Positions 1 through 8,949 are shown, counted from the stretch's first letter. The stretch is DNA of 64,000 nt from Methylobacterium nodulans ORS 2060 (GCF_000022085.1 NC_011894.1:6632501-6696500); one strand, 5' to 3'. A program made the numbers and translations. Notes: generated by a model from the letters alone, not told the origin.

Positions 1-2
1 TC

Positions 3-80
3 TCCCGCACCGCCGAGTTCATCGGCATGGAGCGCTCCGCCCTGCACCGGAAGCTCAAGTCGCTCGGCATCGGCGCCTGA
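3..80 (+). CDS. ntrX: NtrX-type response regulator, C-terminal end (partial)
   Basis: Only the last 25 codons are in the window. They encode a Fis-type helix-turn-helix of the NtrC/NtrX family, with the recognition helix GMERSALHRKLKSLGI just before the stop. In alphaproteobacteria ntrY-ntrX lies directly upstream of hfq and hflX, and that order is seen here, which favours NtrX over NtrC. The family activates genes for nitrogen metabolism and redox or envelope responses under the sensor kinase NtrY. Receiver and AAA+ domains lie outside the window. Confidence 0.8.
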   Translation, partial: SRTAEFIGMERSALHRKLKSLGIGA

Positions 81-206
81 CGGCCGCCGCCCGCCTGCAT
101 TTGGGAATGCAGGCGGGCCGCAATCTTGCTAGGACTTTCCGGGCCACGGCGCAGCGATCCGAGCGGGACTGACCGGTCGGATCGCTGCGGCGCGGCCGGA
201 CGCCTC

Positions 207-235
207 TTGCGCGGAACCGGGCTTCACCGTGTAAT
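207..235 (+). promoter_or_regulatory. possible sigma70-like promoter for hfq
   Basis: TTGCGC (207-212) is separated by 17 bases from TGTAAT (230-235), about 100 bases before the hfq start. The -10 matches consensus in five of six positions, but the -35 is weak. No other gene lies between, so an hfq promoter is expected here. Inferred from sequence only. Confidence 0.3.
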
Positions 236-332
236 AGGGTGCAGGTCCGGGGTCGCGCGCGGCGCGGCCCGCAAAAATCAACGGAGCGACCCGCCATCCG
301 GGGCCGGCAGCGGGTTCACAAGGACAAGAAGA

Positions 333-587
333 ATGGCGGGCGAGCGCGCGCAAAATCTGCAGGACACTTTTCTCAATCACGTCCGCAAGAACAAGATTCC
401 TCTCACGATCTTCCTGGTGAACGGGGTCAAGCTGCAGGGGGTGGTGACCTGGTTCGACAATTTCTGCGTGCTGCTGCGCCGGGATGGACATTCCCAGCTG
501 GTGTACAAGCACGCGATCTCGACGATCATGCCCGGACACCCGGTGCAGCTCTTCGAGCAGGGTGAAGAGGGCGCCGAGAAGGGCTGA
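333..587 (+). CDS. hfq: RNA chaperone Hfq
   Basis: An 84-residue Sm-like protein that binds small RNAs and A-rich mRNA tails as a hexamer in the cytoplasm, pairing sRNAs with targets. The Sm1 motif ([16 protein letters not shown], about residues 27-42) and Sm2 motif ([11 protein letters not shown], about residues 59-69) are intact. In Sm2 the usual YKHA is present. The reading frame stays open upstream, but this start is chosen because [19 protein letters not shown] is the conserved Hfq N-terminus. The acidic tail is short. It sits between ntrX and hflX, the standard alphaproteobacterial order. Confidence 0.97.
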
Positions 588-610
588 GCCACCACCGCAT
601 CCGGCGAATC

Positions 611-647
611 GGAGGTCCGGCCGCTTGATTGCGGCCGGGCGGCCTCC
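611..647 (+). terminator. GC-rich hairpin downstream of hfq
   Basis: CCGGCCGC (617-624) pairs with GCGGCCGG (631-638) across a 6-base loop. Flanking GGAGG/CCTCC extends the fold with mismatches. There is no T run, so it may only attenuate or protect the hfq 3' end. Confidence 0.4.
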
Positions 648-761
648 AATCTGTCATCGATCGCCGTCGCGGCGCGACGGGAGGAAGCTCCCGGGACGCC
701 GCCCCGGCGGTGACGGATCGGCCTGTCGCTCCGTCGCACGATGCTGGTGAGATCGGCTTTC

Positions 762-2177
762 ATGGAACCACGGATTCCGGGCGACGCCCGGCTGCCGGGC
801 GAGGCCCGGCTGCAGCGGATGGCGGAGCCGGAAGGCACGATCGCCGCCGAGACCCGCACCCTCGTGGTCGGCCCCTATCCGGCCCGCCGCGGGGCCGAGG
901 CTGCGCGCCCGGGGGCCGGGCGCCCCCCCGAGGCGCGTCTCGACGAGGCGGTGGGGCTCGCGGCCGCCATCGATCTCGACGTGGTCGACCATCTCATGCT
1001 CCCGGTCCAGGCGATCCGCCCCTCGACCTATCTGGGCAAGGGGCGCGTCGAGGAGATCGCCGGGCGGATCGCCGCCGAATCGGTGCGCCTCGTGGTCATG
1101 GATTGCGCCCTCTCGCCCGTGCAGCAGCGCAACCTCGAGAAGGCCTGGGGCGTCAAGGTCATCGACCGGACCGGGCTGATCCTGGAGATCTTCGGGCGGC
1201 GCGCCTCGACCCGCGAGGGCGCCCTGCAGGTGGAGCACGCGCATCTCGCCTATCAGAGGAGCCGCCTCGTGCGCTCCTGGACCCACCTGGAGCGCCAGCG
1301 CGGCGGCTTCGGCTTTCTCGGCGGTCCCGGCGAGACCCAGATCGAGGCCGACCGGCGCCTCATCCAGGAGCGGATGACCCGGATCGAGCGGGAGCTCGAG
1401 ACCGTCACCCGCACCCGCGGCCTGCACCGTCAGAGCCGGCGCCGGGTGCCCTATCCGGTCGTGGCCCTGGTCGGCTACACCAATGCGGGCAAGTCGACCC
1501 TGTTCAACCGCCTCACCGCCGCCGAGGTGCGCGCGGAAGACTTGCTGTTCGCCACCCTCGACCCGACCGCCCGGGCGATCAAGCTGCCGCACGGCGAAAC
1601 CGCGATCCTATCCGACACGGTTGGCTTCATCTCCGACCTGCCGACCATGCTGATCGCCGCCTTCCGGGCGACGCTCGAGGACGTGATCGAGGCCGACTTC
1701 CTGCTGCATGTGCGCGACATGGCGCACGAGGACACGCAAGCCCAAGGCCAGGACGTGCAGGCCGTCCTGGCCGAACTCGGCATCGCTCCGGAGACGGACC
1801 GGATCATCGAGGTCTGGAACAAGGCCGATCTCCTCGACGCGCCCGAGCGCGAGCGCCTGCTCAACCTCAGCCGTCAGGCGGGGGCGAAGCCCGTGCTGAT
1901 CTCGGCCCTCACCGGGGAGGGGACCGACCGCCTGCTCGCCCGCATCGAGGCGCGGATCGCCGAAAGCCGGGCGAGCTTCGCCCTCGTCCTCGAACCGACG
2001 GAGGGAGCGGGCCTCCACTGGCTCTATGAGAATGCCGAGGTCCTCGACCGCCGGGAGGATGCGGGCGGCCAGCTCCACCTCGTGGTCCGAATCGCTCCCG
2101 AGAAGGAGCCGCGCCTCCTCAACCGCTTCGGCACCGCGCGGCGGCTGCGCACCGGCGGGGATGCGATCCGGCGCTGA
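762..2177 (+). CDS. hflX: ribosome-associated GTPase HflX
   Basis: A translational GTPase that binds the 50S subunit and splits or rescues stalled ribosomes. The N-terminal HflX domain includes the glycine-rich stretch [10 protein letters not shown] coiled-coil linker follows, then a GTPase domain with G1 [10 protein letters not shown]2/G3 LDPT and DTVGF, and G4 NKAD. The C-terminal domain is about 90 residues. An in-frame ATG also occurs at 741, but the ATG at 762 has a GGTGAG sequence 10 bases upstream and is preferred. It follows hfq on the same strand, as in many proteobacteria. About 471 residues, normal for the family. Confidence 0.95.
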   Translation: MEPRIPGDARLPGEARLQRMAEPEGTIAAETRTLVVGPYPARRGAEAARPGAGRPPEARLDEAVGLAAAIDLDVVDHLMLPVQAIRPSTYLGKGRVEEIAGRIAAESVRLVVMDCALSPVQQRNLEKAWGVKVIDRTGLILEIFGRRASTREGALQVEHAHLAYQRSRLVRSWTHLERQRGGFGFLGGPGETQIEADRRLIQERMTRIERELETVTRTRGLHRQSRRRVPYPVVALVGYTNAGKSTLFNRLTAAEVRAEDLLFATLDPTARAIKLPHGETAILSDTVGFISDLPTMLIAAFRATLEDVIEADFLLHVRDMAHEDTQAQGQDVQAVLAELGIAPETDRIIEVWNKADLLDAPERERLLNLSRQAGAKPVLISALTGEGTDRLLARIEARIAESRASFALVLEPTEGAGLHWLYENAEVLDRREDAGGQLHLVVRIAPEKEPRLLNRFGTARRLRTGGDAIRR

Positions 2178-2191
2178 GCCGGGAGAGGGCA

Positions 2192-2207
2192 GAGGCCCCC
2201 GGGCCTC
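2192..2207. terminator. small hairpin between convergent genes
   Basis: GAGGCCC and GGGCCTC form a 7-bp stem around two bases, between the converging stops of hflX and the next gene. No T run is present. It may end transcription from either side. Confidence 0.3.
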
Positions 2208-2220
2208 CGGCGAATCCGCC

Positions 2221-3345
2221 TCACGCCCCGGGACTCCAGTGCTTGCGGATCACCGACAGCACGCGCTCGTTGAGCTCGAGATCCATCTCGATGAGCGGAT
2301 CCACCTCCTTCATCCGCCGCAGTAGATCGGCCAGTTCGAGGACGCGCTTCGGCTCGGCCCTCCTCTCCGGCAGCGGCCTCTCGATCCCGAGCCGGTCGAA
2401 CAGCGTCGCGGCGAAGCTGTCGTAGTATTCGGCATGGCCGACCACCTCGAAGCGGGAGATGTTCTGCACCGCGGCGTGCCAATGCGTGGGGCCGAGCTTC
2501 CCGTGCTTGGGGTTGTAGCCGAGGCACCGGGTGATGGGATTGGAGAGGAAATCGGCGCTCTCCTCGTCGATGCCGGAGAAGGCCCGCTTCAGCAGCACGG
2601 GATTGCCGAAGTCGAGATCCGTGGCGAAGGCGCATGGCGCGGCGATGTGCTCGATCCGCCAGGCCTGAGCCGGGTTGAGCGCCAGCTCGGCACGGCTGCG
2701 CAGCCACAGGATCCGCGTGGCCAGCTCGATGAACGGATCGCAGATCAGGACCGCCCGGATGAACCGATCCCCATCCAGGACATCGATGAATTTCTCATAC
2801 TCCAACTCCCCATACGCAAATGATGATTTTATATCCGTATTACCAAACATACATCGAAGTGCGTTATTGTCTATATTCCTCAAATTTGTATGAGAAATCT
2901 GAAATTGTGAAATCAATGTTTCCTTGAGAGGGTCGTTCTGAGTGATCTTGTAATCGAGATAGACGAGACGCGCGGCGATATTGTTCAGGCTCTTCGAGCG
3001 CCGGTACAGCAGGAAATTCGTTTCGTAGTCCCGGATGTCGATGTCGCTGTCGGCGGAGTAACCCGGAACCGCCACTGCGCCGATGTCGAAGCCGCATTGT
3101 CCGGTGGTGTGCCAACCGACATCCTTCACGGCCTGCCAGTAGACGCTGGCGGTCAGCTCAATCACCGTACTCTTATCGGCAACAATCCGGACCCGCGGAA
3201 TCAACCGCTGGTCGTCCGGCGCGATCCAGATCGAAATATTCGAGTTCTCTTGCAAATGAAGAGCGAAAAGCATTGCAACCCGAAATTCGTTACTATCCGA
3301 TTCCGGCTTACTGTCGCCGGAATCAACCGTCAAGATCGCGGGCAC
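2221..3345 (-). CDS. hypothetical protein, AT-richer than surroundings
   Basis: A 374-residue cytoplasmic protein that I do not recognise. No signal peptide, membrane span or known catalytic motif is evident. A central stretch (about residues 65-120) contains VYWQAVKDVGWHTTGQCGF and FLLYRRSKSLN, well-ordered segments typical of a folded domain. The C-terminal third is rich in charged helices. The start used is GTG; an ATG 24 codons further in (3273) is an alternative. The 5' two thirds use many A/T-ending codons, unlike all neighbours, which suggests acquisition by transfer. It is a lone gene convergent with hflX. Confidence 0.6.
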   Translation of the reverse strand: MPAILTVDSGDSKPESDSNEFRVAMLFALHLQENSNISIWIAPDDQRLIPRVRIVADKSTVIELTASVYWQAVKDVGWHTTGQCGFDIGAVAVPGYSADSDIDIRDYETNFLLYRRSKSLNNIAARLVYLDYKITQNDPLKETLISQFQISHTNLRNIDNNALRCMFGNTDIKSSFAYGELEYEKFIDVLDGDRFIRAVLICDPFIELATRILWLRSRAELALNPAQAWRIEHIAAPCAFATDLDFGNPVLLKRAFSGIDEESADFLSNPITRCLGYNPKHGKLGPTHWHAAVQNISRFEVVGHAEYYDSFAATLFDRLGIERPLPERRAEPKRVLELADLLRRMKEVDPLIEMDLELNERVLSVIRKHWSPGA

Positions 3346-3405
3346 TTGCGGGAGCCGGCGCGGGGCCGGCCTCGCGCCGGCTCCCGGTCCCGGCCACCCT
3401 TCCGG

Positions 3406-4395
3406 CTATTGCGAGCGGCGGCTGAACGAAATCGCGTAGGACTGAACCCGCGCGTCGATGAGCGGGTCGTCGGAGACCTCAATGCCGTCGGGCAGGGCGT
3501 TCGGCAAGAACAGCAGCGCCTTCTCGGCCTCCGCGCTGTCGGGCACGGCCTTGGTCAGGGTCAGGGTGCCGATCTCGGCCAGGCGCCGATCCTCGGGCCA
3601 GGGCTGCGTCGCATCCTTGGTGGAATCACCCTCCGCGGCGATCTGCGCGAGCACGCGGAAAGCCACCGGCTCCTTGGCGAGCCGGGCCGGCAACTCGTCC
3701 ATCAGGAAGTTCGGGTCGCGCTTGGCCGCCTCGGCCGCGTCCAGGTAGTCGGTGCCGGCTACCGGCACGAAGCGGTAGCGGAACGGCGTCCGCTTGCCGG
3801 CCGCATCCACGAACACGAAGGCGTTGACGCCGTTGTAGACCTGCCGCGCGAGGCTCGACGGCGTTCCCACCGCCGCGCCCGCCTTCGGAACCGTCGGGTG
3901 GGTCGCGACGAATTGTTCCGTCGGGGTCGGATGGGGCGCGTCGGGGCCGCTCGCCGCGGCGGCGCGCAGGAGGTCGCGGAACTCCTCCGGCGTCGCGACG
4001 GGGAAGAACTTCAGCGAGTTCACCACCACGTCCATCTCGCCACCATCGGCCAGGGTGAACTTCATCGCCATCCCGTGCGGCTTGGCGTTGGCGTTGCCAT
4101 CCGGAATGGTCGGGATCCCGGTCGCATCCGAGAAGCGGACCTTCACGGGCACCGCCGGCCCGCGGAAGACCGAGGCCGTGCTCAGGGTCGCGGCCTCCCT
4201 GGTCGGCGTGAAGGAGCCCTCCACCACCACGCCCTTGGCGTGGTTCGCCCGCTTGCCGGGATGCTTGCCCCAGAGCGTGTTCATGGCATCGACGATCTGC
4301 TCGGGCGTCGAGGCGTCCTGCGCCTGCGCGAGGCTCCCGGCACTGAGCAGCAGCCCGATCCCGGCCGCCAGCGCGGCGATCTTGGCGTACCTCAT
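3406..4395 (-). CDS. secreted catalase-family peroxidase (SrpA-like)
   Basis: A 329-residue heme protein of the small catalase-related family. A cleavable signal peptide ends near AQAQ (residue about 26), so it should act in the periplasm on hydrogen peroxide or organic peroxides. The catalase core is visible: ANHAKGVVVEGSFTP carries the distal heme histidine (His52), followed by VKVRFSDATG, HGMAMKF and NSLKFFPV. The subunit is much smaller than a classical catalase, as usual for this family. The ATG chosen is preceded by GGAGGGATCC, a good ribosome binding site; codons upstream are non-conserved. It stands alone. Confidence 0.85.
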   Translation of the reverse strand: MRYAKIAALAAGIGLLLSAGSLAQAQDASTPEQIVDAMNTLWGKHPGKRANHAKGVVVEGSFTPTREAATLSTASVFRGPAVPVKVRFSDATGIPTIPDGNANAKPHGMAMKFTLADGGEMDVVVNSLKFFPVATPEEFRDLLRAAAASGPDAPHPTPTEQFVATHPTVPKAGAAVGTPSSLARQVYNGVNAFVFVDAAGKRTPFRYRFVPVAGTDYLDAAEAAKRDPNFLMDELPARLAKEPVAFRVLAQIAAEGDSTKDATQPWPEDRRLAEIGTLTLTKAVPDSAEAEKALLFLPNALPDGIEVSDDPLIDARVQSYAISFSRRSQ

Positions 4396-4585
4396 GGATC
4401 CCTCCGGTTGCGGTCGCCTCCTGATGCGACCAGCGGGACCATGGCCCGCGGCTCTGCTGCGGCGCAAGGTGGCCCGCCCTCAATCCTTCGCGGGACCGGG
4501 CCGGCCACGCCGTTCCCGGCCAAGCCGTTCAGCGTTGGGGAAGGATCCGTTCCGGTCGCACCGGATCGTGCTCTAGACTTTTGAT

Positions 4586-4640
4586 TCCACCGCATTTTCT
4601 GCAGCGAACCGGTGTCCACTCCGTCACACACATGCTCTAA
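4586..4640. repeat. dispersed intergenic repeat, family 1 (copy C)
   Basis: Read on the - strand it runs AGAGCATG...GGAGTGGACACCGGTTCG...GCAGAAAATGCGG. It matches copies at 30575-30630 and 37635-37690 over about 55 bases, although its first half has drifted. The ends AGCATTTTC and GAAAATGC are partly complementary, so each copy can fold. It lies in the divergent region between the peroxidase gene and the SPFH gene. Confidence 0.7.
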
Positions 4641-4669
4641 GCTGGGCAGGACAGGGAGGGGGATGTTCC

Positions 4670-5650
4670 ATGGGGCCGGTCACCGGGTTCGACGTTGCGG
4701 TCATCGGGCTCGCGCTTCTCGTGGTGCTGACCATCGCGCTCGGCGTGCGGATCGTGCCGCAGGGCTTCGTCTTCACGGTGGAGCGGTTCGGGCGCTACCA
4801 GCGCACGCTCTCGGCCGGGCTCGGGCTCATCGTGCCCTATGTCGAGCGGATCGGGCGGCGCGTGAACGTCATGGAGCAGGTGCTCGACGTGCCGAGCCAG
4901 GAGGCCTTCACCCGCGACAATGCCGGCGTGCGCATCGACGCGGTCGCCTTCTACCAGGTGCTCGACCCGGCCCGCGCCTCCTACGAGGTCTCGAATCTCG
5001 AACTCGCGCTACTCACGCTGACGATGACCAACATCCGCACCGTCGTCGGCTCGATGGACCTCGACCAGCTCTTGTCCCACCGGGACGAGATCAACGAAAA
5101 GCTGCTGCGCGTGATGGACGCCGCCGCCTCGCCCTGGGGCGTCAAGGTCACGCGCATCGAGATCAAGGACATCCTGCCGCCCGCCGATCTCGCGGGCGCC
5201 ATGGCCCGGCAGATGAAGGCGGAGCGCGAGAAGCGCGCCTCCGTGCTGGAGGCGGAAGGGCAGCGCCAGGCCGAGATCCTGCGGGCCGAAGGGCGCAAGG
5301 CCTCGGTGATCCTGGAGGCGGAGGGGCGGCGCGAGGCCGCCTTCCGGGATGCCGAGGCCCGCGAGCGGCAGGCGGAAGCGGAGGCGCGGGCGACCGCGGT
5401 GATCAGCGAGGCCATCGCGCGCGGCGACCTCGCGGCCGCGAACTTCCTCGTCGCCGAGAAATATGTCGAGGCGGTGCGCGCGCTCGCCACCGCGCCGAAT
5501 CAGCGCGTCGTCGTGGTGCCGATCGAGGCGGCGGCGCTGACCGGCACGCTCGGGGGCATCGCGGAGATCGTCCGGGGCGTGTTCGGCGAGGGGAGCGCGC
5601 CGGGCCGCTCCGGCCGCCCGCCCGCCGCCGGCATTCCGCCGCGGAGCTGA
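4670..5650 (+). CDS. SPFH/band-7 (stomatin-like) membrane protein
   Basis: A 326-residue inner-membrane scaffold protein of the stomatin/QmcA group. One N-terminal membrane span (about residues 7-27) is followed by the SPFH domain (VPQGFVFTVERFGRYQRTL to about residue 190). A long Ala/Glu/Arg-rich coiled coil (about 180-250) contains repeated EAEGxRxA units. These proteins oligomerise into membrane rings and modulate proteases or lipid domains. The NfeD-family gene 6 bases downstream is its usual partner, so the two form an operon. The start at ATG 4670 is preceded by AGGGAGGGGG. Confidence 0.92.
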   Translation: MGPVTGFDVAVIGLALLVVLTIALGVRIVPQGFVFTVERFGRYQRTLSAGLGLIVPYVERIGRRVNVMEQVLDVPSQEAFTRDNAGVRIDAVAFYQVLDPARASYEVSNLELALLTLTMTNIRTVVGSMDLDQLLSHRDEINEKLLRVMDAAASPWGVKVTRIEIKDILPPADLAGAMARQMKAEREKRASVLEAEGQRQAEILRAEGRKASVILEAEGRREAAFRDAEARERQAEAEARATAVISEAIARGDLAAANFLVAEKYVEAVRALATAPNQRVVVVPIEAAALTGTLGGIAEIVRGVFGEGSAPGRSGRPPAAGIPPRS

Positions 5651-5656
5651 GCGAGG

Positions 5657-6091
5657 ATGCTCGCGAATCTCCTCGCGGCGATTGGACCGGCCTGGGGCTG
5701 GATTCTGTTCGGGCTCGTGCTGATGGCGGGCGAACTCGCCCTGCCGGGCGTTTTTCTGGTCTGGCTCGGGCTCGGGGCGCTCCTCACCGGCTTCCTCGTC
5801 GGGGCGGTCGGGCCGCCCTGGCAGGCGCAGGTGCTCCTCTTCGCGGCCCTGTCGGGGGTGGCGGTGCTCGTGGGCCACCGCCTGTCGCGGGCACGCCCCG
5901 ACGCCCTCAACCGCCGCGGGTCCGATCTCGTCGGCCGGATCGTGGTCCTCGACACGGCCATCGAGGGCGGGATCGGGCGCATCCGCGTCGGTGATTCGGT
6001 CTGGCGCGTCACCGGTCCGGATCTCCCGGCCGGCGCCCGCGTGCGGATCACCGGCCTCGACGGCGCCACCCTGACGGTGGTGGCGGTCTAG
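5657..6091 (+). CDS. NfeD family membrane protein (short form)
   Basis: A 144-residue protein with three membrane spans (about residues 10-85) and a C-terminal OB-fold-like domain (about 88-144: SDLVGRIVVL, GRIRVGDSVWRV, RITGLDGATLTVVAV). This is the truncated NfeD type that lacks the ClpP-like protease domain. Family members pair with SPFH proteins in the membrane, and the gene follows one by 6 bases. Exact cellular role unknown. Confidence 0.9.
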   Translation: MLANLLAAIGPAWGWILFGLVLMAGELALPGVFLVWLGLGALLTGFLVGAVGPPWQAQVLLFAALSGVAVLVGHRLSRARPDALNRRGSDLVGRIVVLDTAIEGGIGRIRVGDSVWRVTGPDLPAGARVRITGLDGATLTVVAV

Positions 6092-6116
6092 AGCCACCCC
6101 GATCGGGGAGGGGCTC
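6091..6116. terminator. bidirectional hairpin between nfeD-like gene and mazG
   Basis: GAGCC, CCCCGATCGGGG and GGCTC form a near-perfect palindrome. It starts at the last base of the nfeD-like stop codon and ends 8 bases before the mazG stop. The position suits a shared terminator for two converging genes, although T runs are missing. Confidence 0.5.
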
Positions 6117-6123
6117 GGAGCCG

Positions 6124-6909
6124 TCACTCCTCCCGCTTCACCGCCGCCCAAGCCTCTTCCATCGTGGCGAGGCCCGCCTCGGGGAGGCTGAGCCCCATCG
6201 CCGCGACCCGCGCCTCCATTGCCTCGAAGCGGCGCCGGAATTTCTCGTTCGCCCGTCGCAGCGCCTCCTCGGGATCCACGCGGGCGTGGCGGGCGAGGTT
6301 GGCGACCGAGAACAGGAGGTCGCCGATTTCTTCGGCCACCGCCTCCGCGTCGCCGGCCGCGAGGGCATCGGCCACCTCCTCGGTCTCCTCGCGCACCTTG
6401 GCGACCACCTGCGCGGCATCCGGCCAGTCGAAGCCGACCGTGGCGGCCTTGGTGGAGATTTTTTCCGCCCGGGTCAGGGCCGGCAGGGCGAGCGGCACCC
6501 CCGCGAGCGTACCGTTCGCGGCGCCCTTCCGGGCTTGCTCCTGCGCCTTGATCGCGGCCCATTGCGCCTTGACCGCATCCGGATCGAGGTCGCGGGTCTC
6601 GCCGAAGATATGGGGATGGCGGCGCACCATCTTGTCGGCGATGGCGCTCGCCACGTCGTCGAAGCCGAAGGCGCCGGCCTCCTCGGCGAGCCGCGCCTGG
6701 AACACCACCTGGAACAGCAGGTCGCCCAGTTCGTCCCGGAGGTCGTCGAGGTCGCGGCGGTCCACCGCGTCCGCCACCTCGTAGGCTTCCTCGATCGTGT
6801 AGGGCACGATCGAGGCGAAATCCTGCTTCAGGTCCCACGGACAGCCGGTCTCCGGGTCGCGCAGGCGCGCCATGATGGCGAGAAGCCGCTCGATCGGGGT
6901 GCTGCTCAT
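6124..6909 (-). CDS. mazG: nucleoside triphosphate pyrophosphohydrolase MazG
   Basis: A 261-residue all-alpha NTP pyrophosphatase that hydrolyses NTPs or dNTPs to monophosphate and pyrophosphate, cleaning aberrant nucleotides. Two MazG repeats are present. The first has CPWDLKQDF, EEAYEV and ELGDLLFQVVFQ (about residues 24-80). The second has EETEEVADAL and EEIGDLLFSVANL (about 170-215), with the EExxE and ExxD metal-ligand pattern. The ATG at 6909 is preferred to an in-frame GTG four codons upstream. It is the last clearly chromosomal housekeeping gene before the phage/plasmid-like element. Confidence 0.93.
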   Translation of the reverse strand: MSSTPIERLLAIMARLRDPETGCPWDLKQDFASIVPYTIEEAYEVADAVDRRDLDDLRDELGDLLFQVVFQARLAEEAGAFGFDDVASAIADKMVRRHPHIFGETRDLDPDAVKAQWAAIKAQEQARKGAANGTLAGVPLALPALTRAEKISTKAATVGFDWPDAAQVVAKVREETEEVADALAAGDAEAVAEEIGDLLFSVANLARHARVDPEEALRRANEKFRRRFEAMEARVAAMGLSLPEAGLATMEEAWAAVKREE

Positions 6910-7104
6910 GCGGGCGCTCACGGGCTGATGCGTCGCCAGCGCGCGACGCCCCTCGCTCTTAGAGCGCTGCGCCCGAGAGAGGAAGGAAGCCGCCTCCGCA
7001 GGGCGTGATTCCGGGCTTGGGAATATTCTATTCTATTCCATACGTCGTTGAAGCGGGGCAGGGGGCGTTTCGACACGATCCCCATTCCTCACCTGCATAC
7101 CCTT

Positions 7105-7187
7105 GTTCGTCAAAACGAACCTGCCATCGGGCCTATACGAAGCCCTATCGGGCTATGGATCTTTAGAGAGTCAGTTCTGTGGATTAT
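7105..7187. other. AT-richer leader of the putative replication origin
   Basis: The 213 bases before the iterons are the AT-richest in this part. They include an inverted repeat GTTCGT-CAAA-ACGAAC (7105-7120), a palindrome AGCCC-TATC-GGGCT (about 7140-7153) and TGTGGATTA (7179-7187), one mismatch from a DnaA box. This resembles the unwinding and DnaA-binding part of iteron origins. No gene is seen between 6910 and 7705. Confidence 0.4.
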
Positions 7188-7234
7188 ATGGAGAGGGTGA
7201 TTCCGCTGATCTGACAGGGGGTTGGGCCGTATCC

Positions 7235-7463
7235 GCGCATCCCACTCTGCGCGGATCCGCATCGAACTCTGCGTGGATGCGTATGGGACTCTGCGTGGAT
7301 TTTGCGACCGGCCGCATCGGATTCTGCGTGGATCCGCATCGGATTCGGCGGGCGAGCCCGGCCAAACGCTTCGGAATCCCACAGGTTTTCAAACCCCGGG
7401 GCGTATCCGACTCTGCGTGGGCTCGCGCAGGCCGGATCCGGGCGTATCGAACTCTGCGCCCAC
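7235..7463 (+). repeat. iteron array: seven 22-bp direct repeats upstream of repA
   Basis: Copies begin at 7235, 7257, 7279, 7312, 7334, 7401 and 7442, all on the same strand. The core is GCRTATCGRACTCTGCGTGG; copy 5 is degenerate after GGATTC, and copies 6 and 7 differ at the 3' end. Steps are 22, 22, 33, 22, 67 and 41 bases, so the first five are in helical phase. Such phased direct repeats beside a replication initiator are the hallmark of theta plasmid origins, where RepA binds. The region continues without a gene to 7705. Confidence 0.85.
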
Positions 7464-7705
7464 CCCCCGGTCGTGCACGGCTCGTCCCGAGTTCCTCGAC
7501 CGCGAGGGCAGGGGATGTCCCGGGGCCCGTCCCCAGGCTCCTCCCGGGCATCGTCCCCAGGGGGTCCACACGGCGGCCCACAGGCCCGTCCGGCGCTCCG
7601 AAGCCGGGCCTCGGCTCGCGGAGCCCCGAAGGATCATGGGGATGACTCGCGGGAATCTTGGGATAACCCTCCGCCGGACCGGGATTCCCGGGAGCGGAAT
7701 CGGTC

Positions 7706-8836
7706 ATGACGGATTGGACCGATGCGGCGCGGCCGCGAGGGTGCTGTCGACAATCCATGGGCATCGAGGCCAAGATCGCGGCGATCCACGACGAGGACCT
7801 CCGGGCGGAGCTCGAAGCCGCGCGGGGCAGCTTCCTGTTCGCGGTCATCGTCGAGACCATCGCCCACCGGCAGGCGCAGCGCGACGCCGCGCGGGAGGAG
7901 GCCGCCCGCACGGCTGAGGCCCGCGCCGGCATGGGCCGCGACCAGCGCCGCCGCGACGCCGTGCGGGCCGTGATCGAGACCGAGCCCGTCAGCCCCGAGA
8001 ACATCCAGCACATCCATTCCGTGCTGGCCCTGTGCGGGCTGCCCTACCGCGATCCCGGCGAGACGCGGGAATTCTTCCGGGAATACGGCCGCAACACCCT
8101 CAGCATCCTGGCCGGGCGCATCAAGAACCCGGCCACCGGCCAGATGGAGCTGCAGGGCCTGCCCTACGGCCCCAAGGCCCGCCTCGTGCTGCTGCACCTC
8201 TGCACCGAGGCCGTGCGCCAGCGCAGCCCCACGATCGAGGTCGCCGATAGCCTCTCGGGCTTCATGCGCGAGATGGGCTTCGCCGTCACGGGCGGCGAGC
8301 GCGGCACCATCCGGCAGTTCAAGGAGCAGCTCAACCGGCTCGCCGCCTGCACGCTCCAGATCGGCCTCTGGGACGGGCAGTCGCGCTCCTCGACCCTCAC
8401 CATGCCGCCCTTCCGCAAGCTCGACCTCTGGCGGGTGGAAGGCCAGGGCGGCGTCGCCTGGTCGAAGACCGTGCAGTTCCACCAGGATTTCTACGAGAAC
8501 CTGATCAAGCACGCCCTGCCGGTGGACATCCGGGCCGCCCGGGCCTTCTCGGGCTCGGCCCGCAAGCTCGACCTCCTGTTCTGGGTCGGCTACCGCCTGC
8601 GCGCCCTGCAGCGGCCCCTGCGCCTGTCCTGGGACAACCTCCACAAGCAGTTCGGGGCGGATAACGGCTCGCTGCGCAGCTTCCGGCAGGCCTTCAAGGC
8701 CGACGTGGCCCATCTGTGCGAGGTGTTTCCGAAGCTGCCGATCAGTCTCGACGAGGCCGGCATGCAGCTCCTGCCCGCCGATCCGGGCATGCTTCTGGTG
8801 CCGCCCAAGCCCGCCCGGAAGAAGGCCGCCGGCTGA
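7706..8836 (+). CDS. repA: plasmid-type replication initiator RepA (RepA_C family)
   Basis: A 376-residue protein of the plasmid-encoded RepA family (Pfam RepA_C type). The family core starts at GLPYGPKARLVLLHLCTEAV (about residues 152-171). It continues with SPTIEVADSLSGFMREMGF, RGTIRQFKEQLNRL and a C-terminal winged-helix region with DLLFWVGYRLRAL and SWDNLHKQFG. These initiators bind iterons and open the origin; seven iterons lie 240-470 bases upstream. An internal ATG at 7757 is an alternative start. A plasmid initiator between chromosomal core genes marks an integrated replicon. Whether it can still fire is not known. Confidence 0.88.
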   Translation: MTDWTDAARPRGCCRQSMGIEAKIAAIHDEDLRAELEAARGSFLFAVIVETIAHRQAQRDAAREEAARTAEARAGMGRDQRRRDAVRAVIETEPVSPENIQHIHSVLALCGLPYRDPGETREFFREYGRNTLSILAGRIKNPATGQMELQGLPYGPKARLVLLHLCTEAVRQRSPTIEVADSLSGFMREMGFAVTGGERGTIRQFKEQLNRLAACTLQIGLWDGQSRSSTLTMPPFRKLDLWRVEGQGGVAWSKTVQFHQDFYENLIKHALPVDIRAARAFSGSARKLDLLFWVGYRLRALQRPLRLSWDNLHKQFGADNGSLRSFRQAFKADVAHLCEVFPKLPISLDEAGMQLLPADPGMLLVPPKPARKKAAG

Positions 8837-8949
8837 GGAAGAGACACTCCTCCGGGCGCCTCGCGCGGACAGGCGGGGCCGGAAAAGCTTGCGGACCGTC
8901 AGGACACGACGGAGAACCTTCCGGCCTCGTTTCACATCCGGGATCCGGC

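Noticed and set aside
3097..4584. Long + strand open frame opposite the peroxidase gene
   Set aside because: Arg/Gly-rich shadow of the - strand gene, which has a signal peptide and catalase motifs.
7105..7120. A second LexA box before the iterons
   Set aside because: It starts GTTCGTCAAA like the true box, but the second half is ACGAAC, an inverted rather than direct arrangement, so it does not fit GTTC-N7-GTTC.
7179..7187. DnaA box proving an active origin
   Set aside because: Only one near-match (TGTGGATTA) with one mismatch; not enough for a firm call.
7235..7463. Repeat array as a CRISPR
   Set aside because: Repeats are 22 bp and mostly directly abutting, spacers are absent or irregular, and no cas genes are near; an iteron array fits better.
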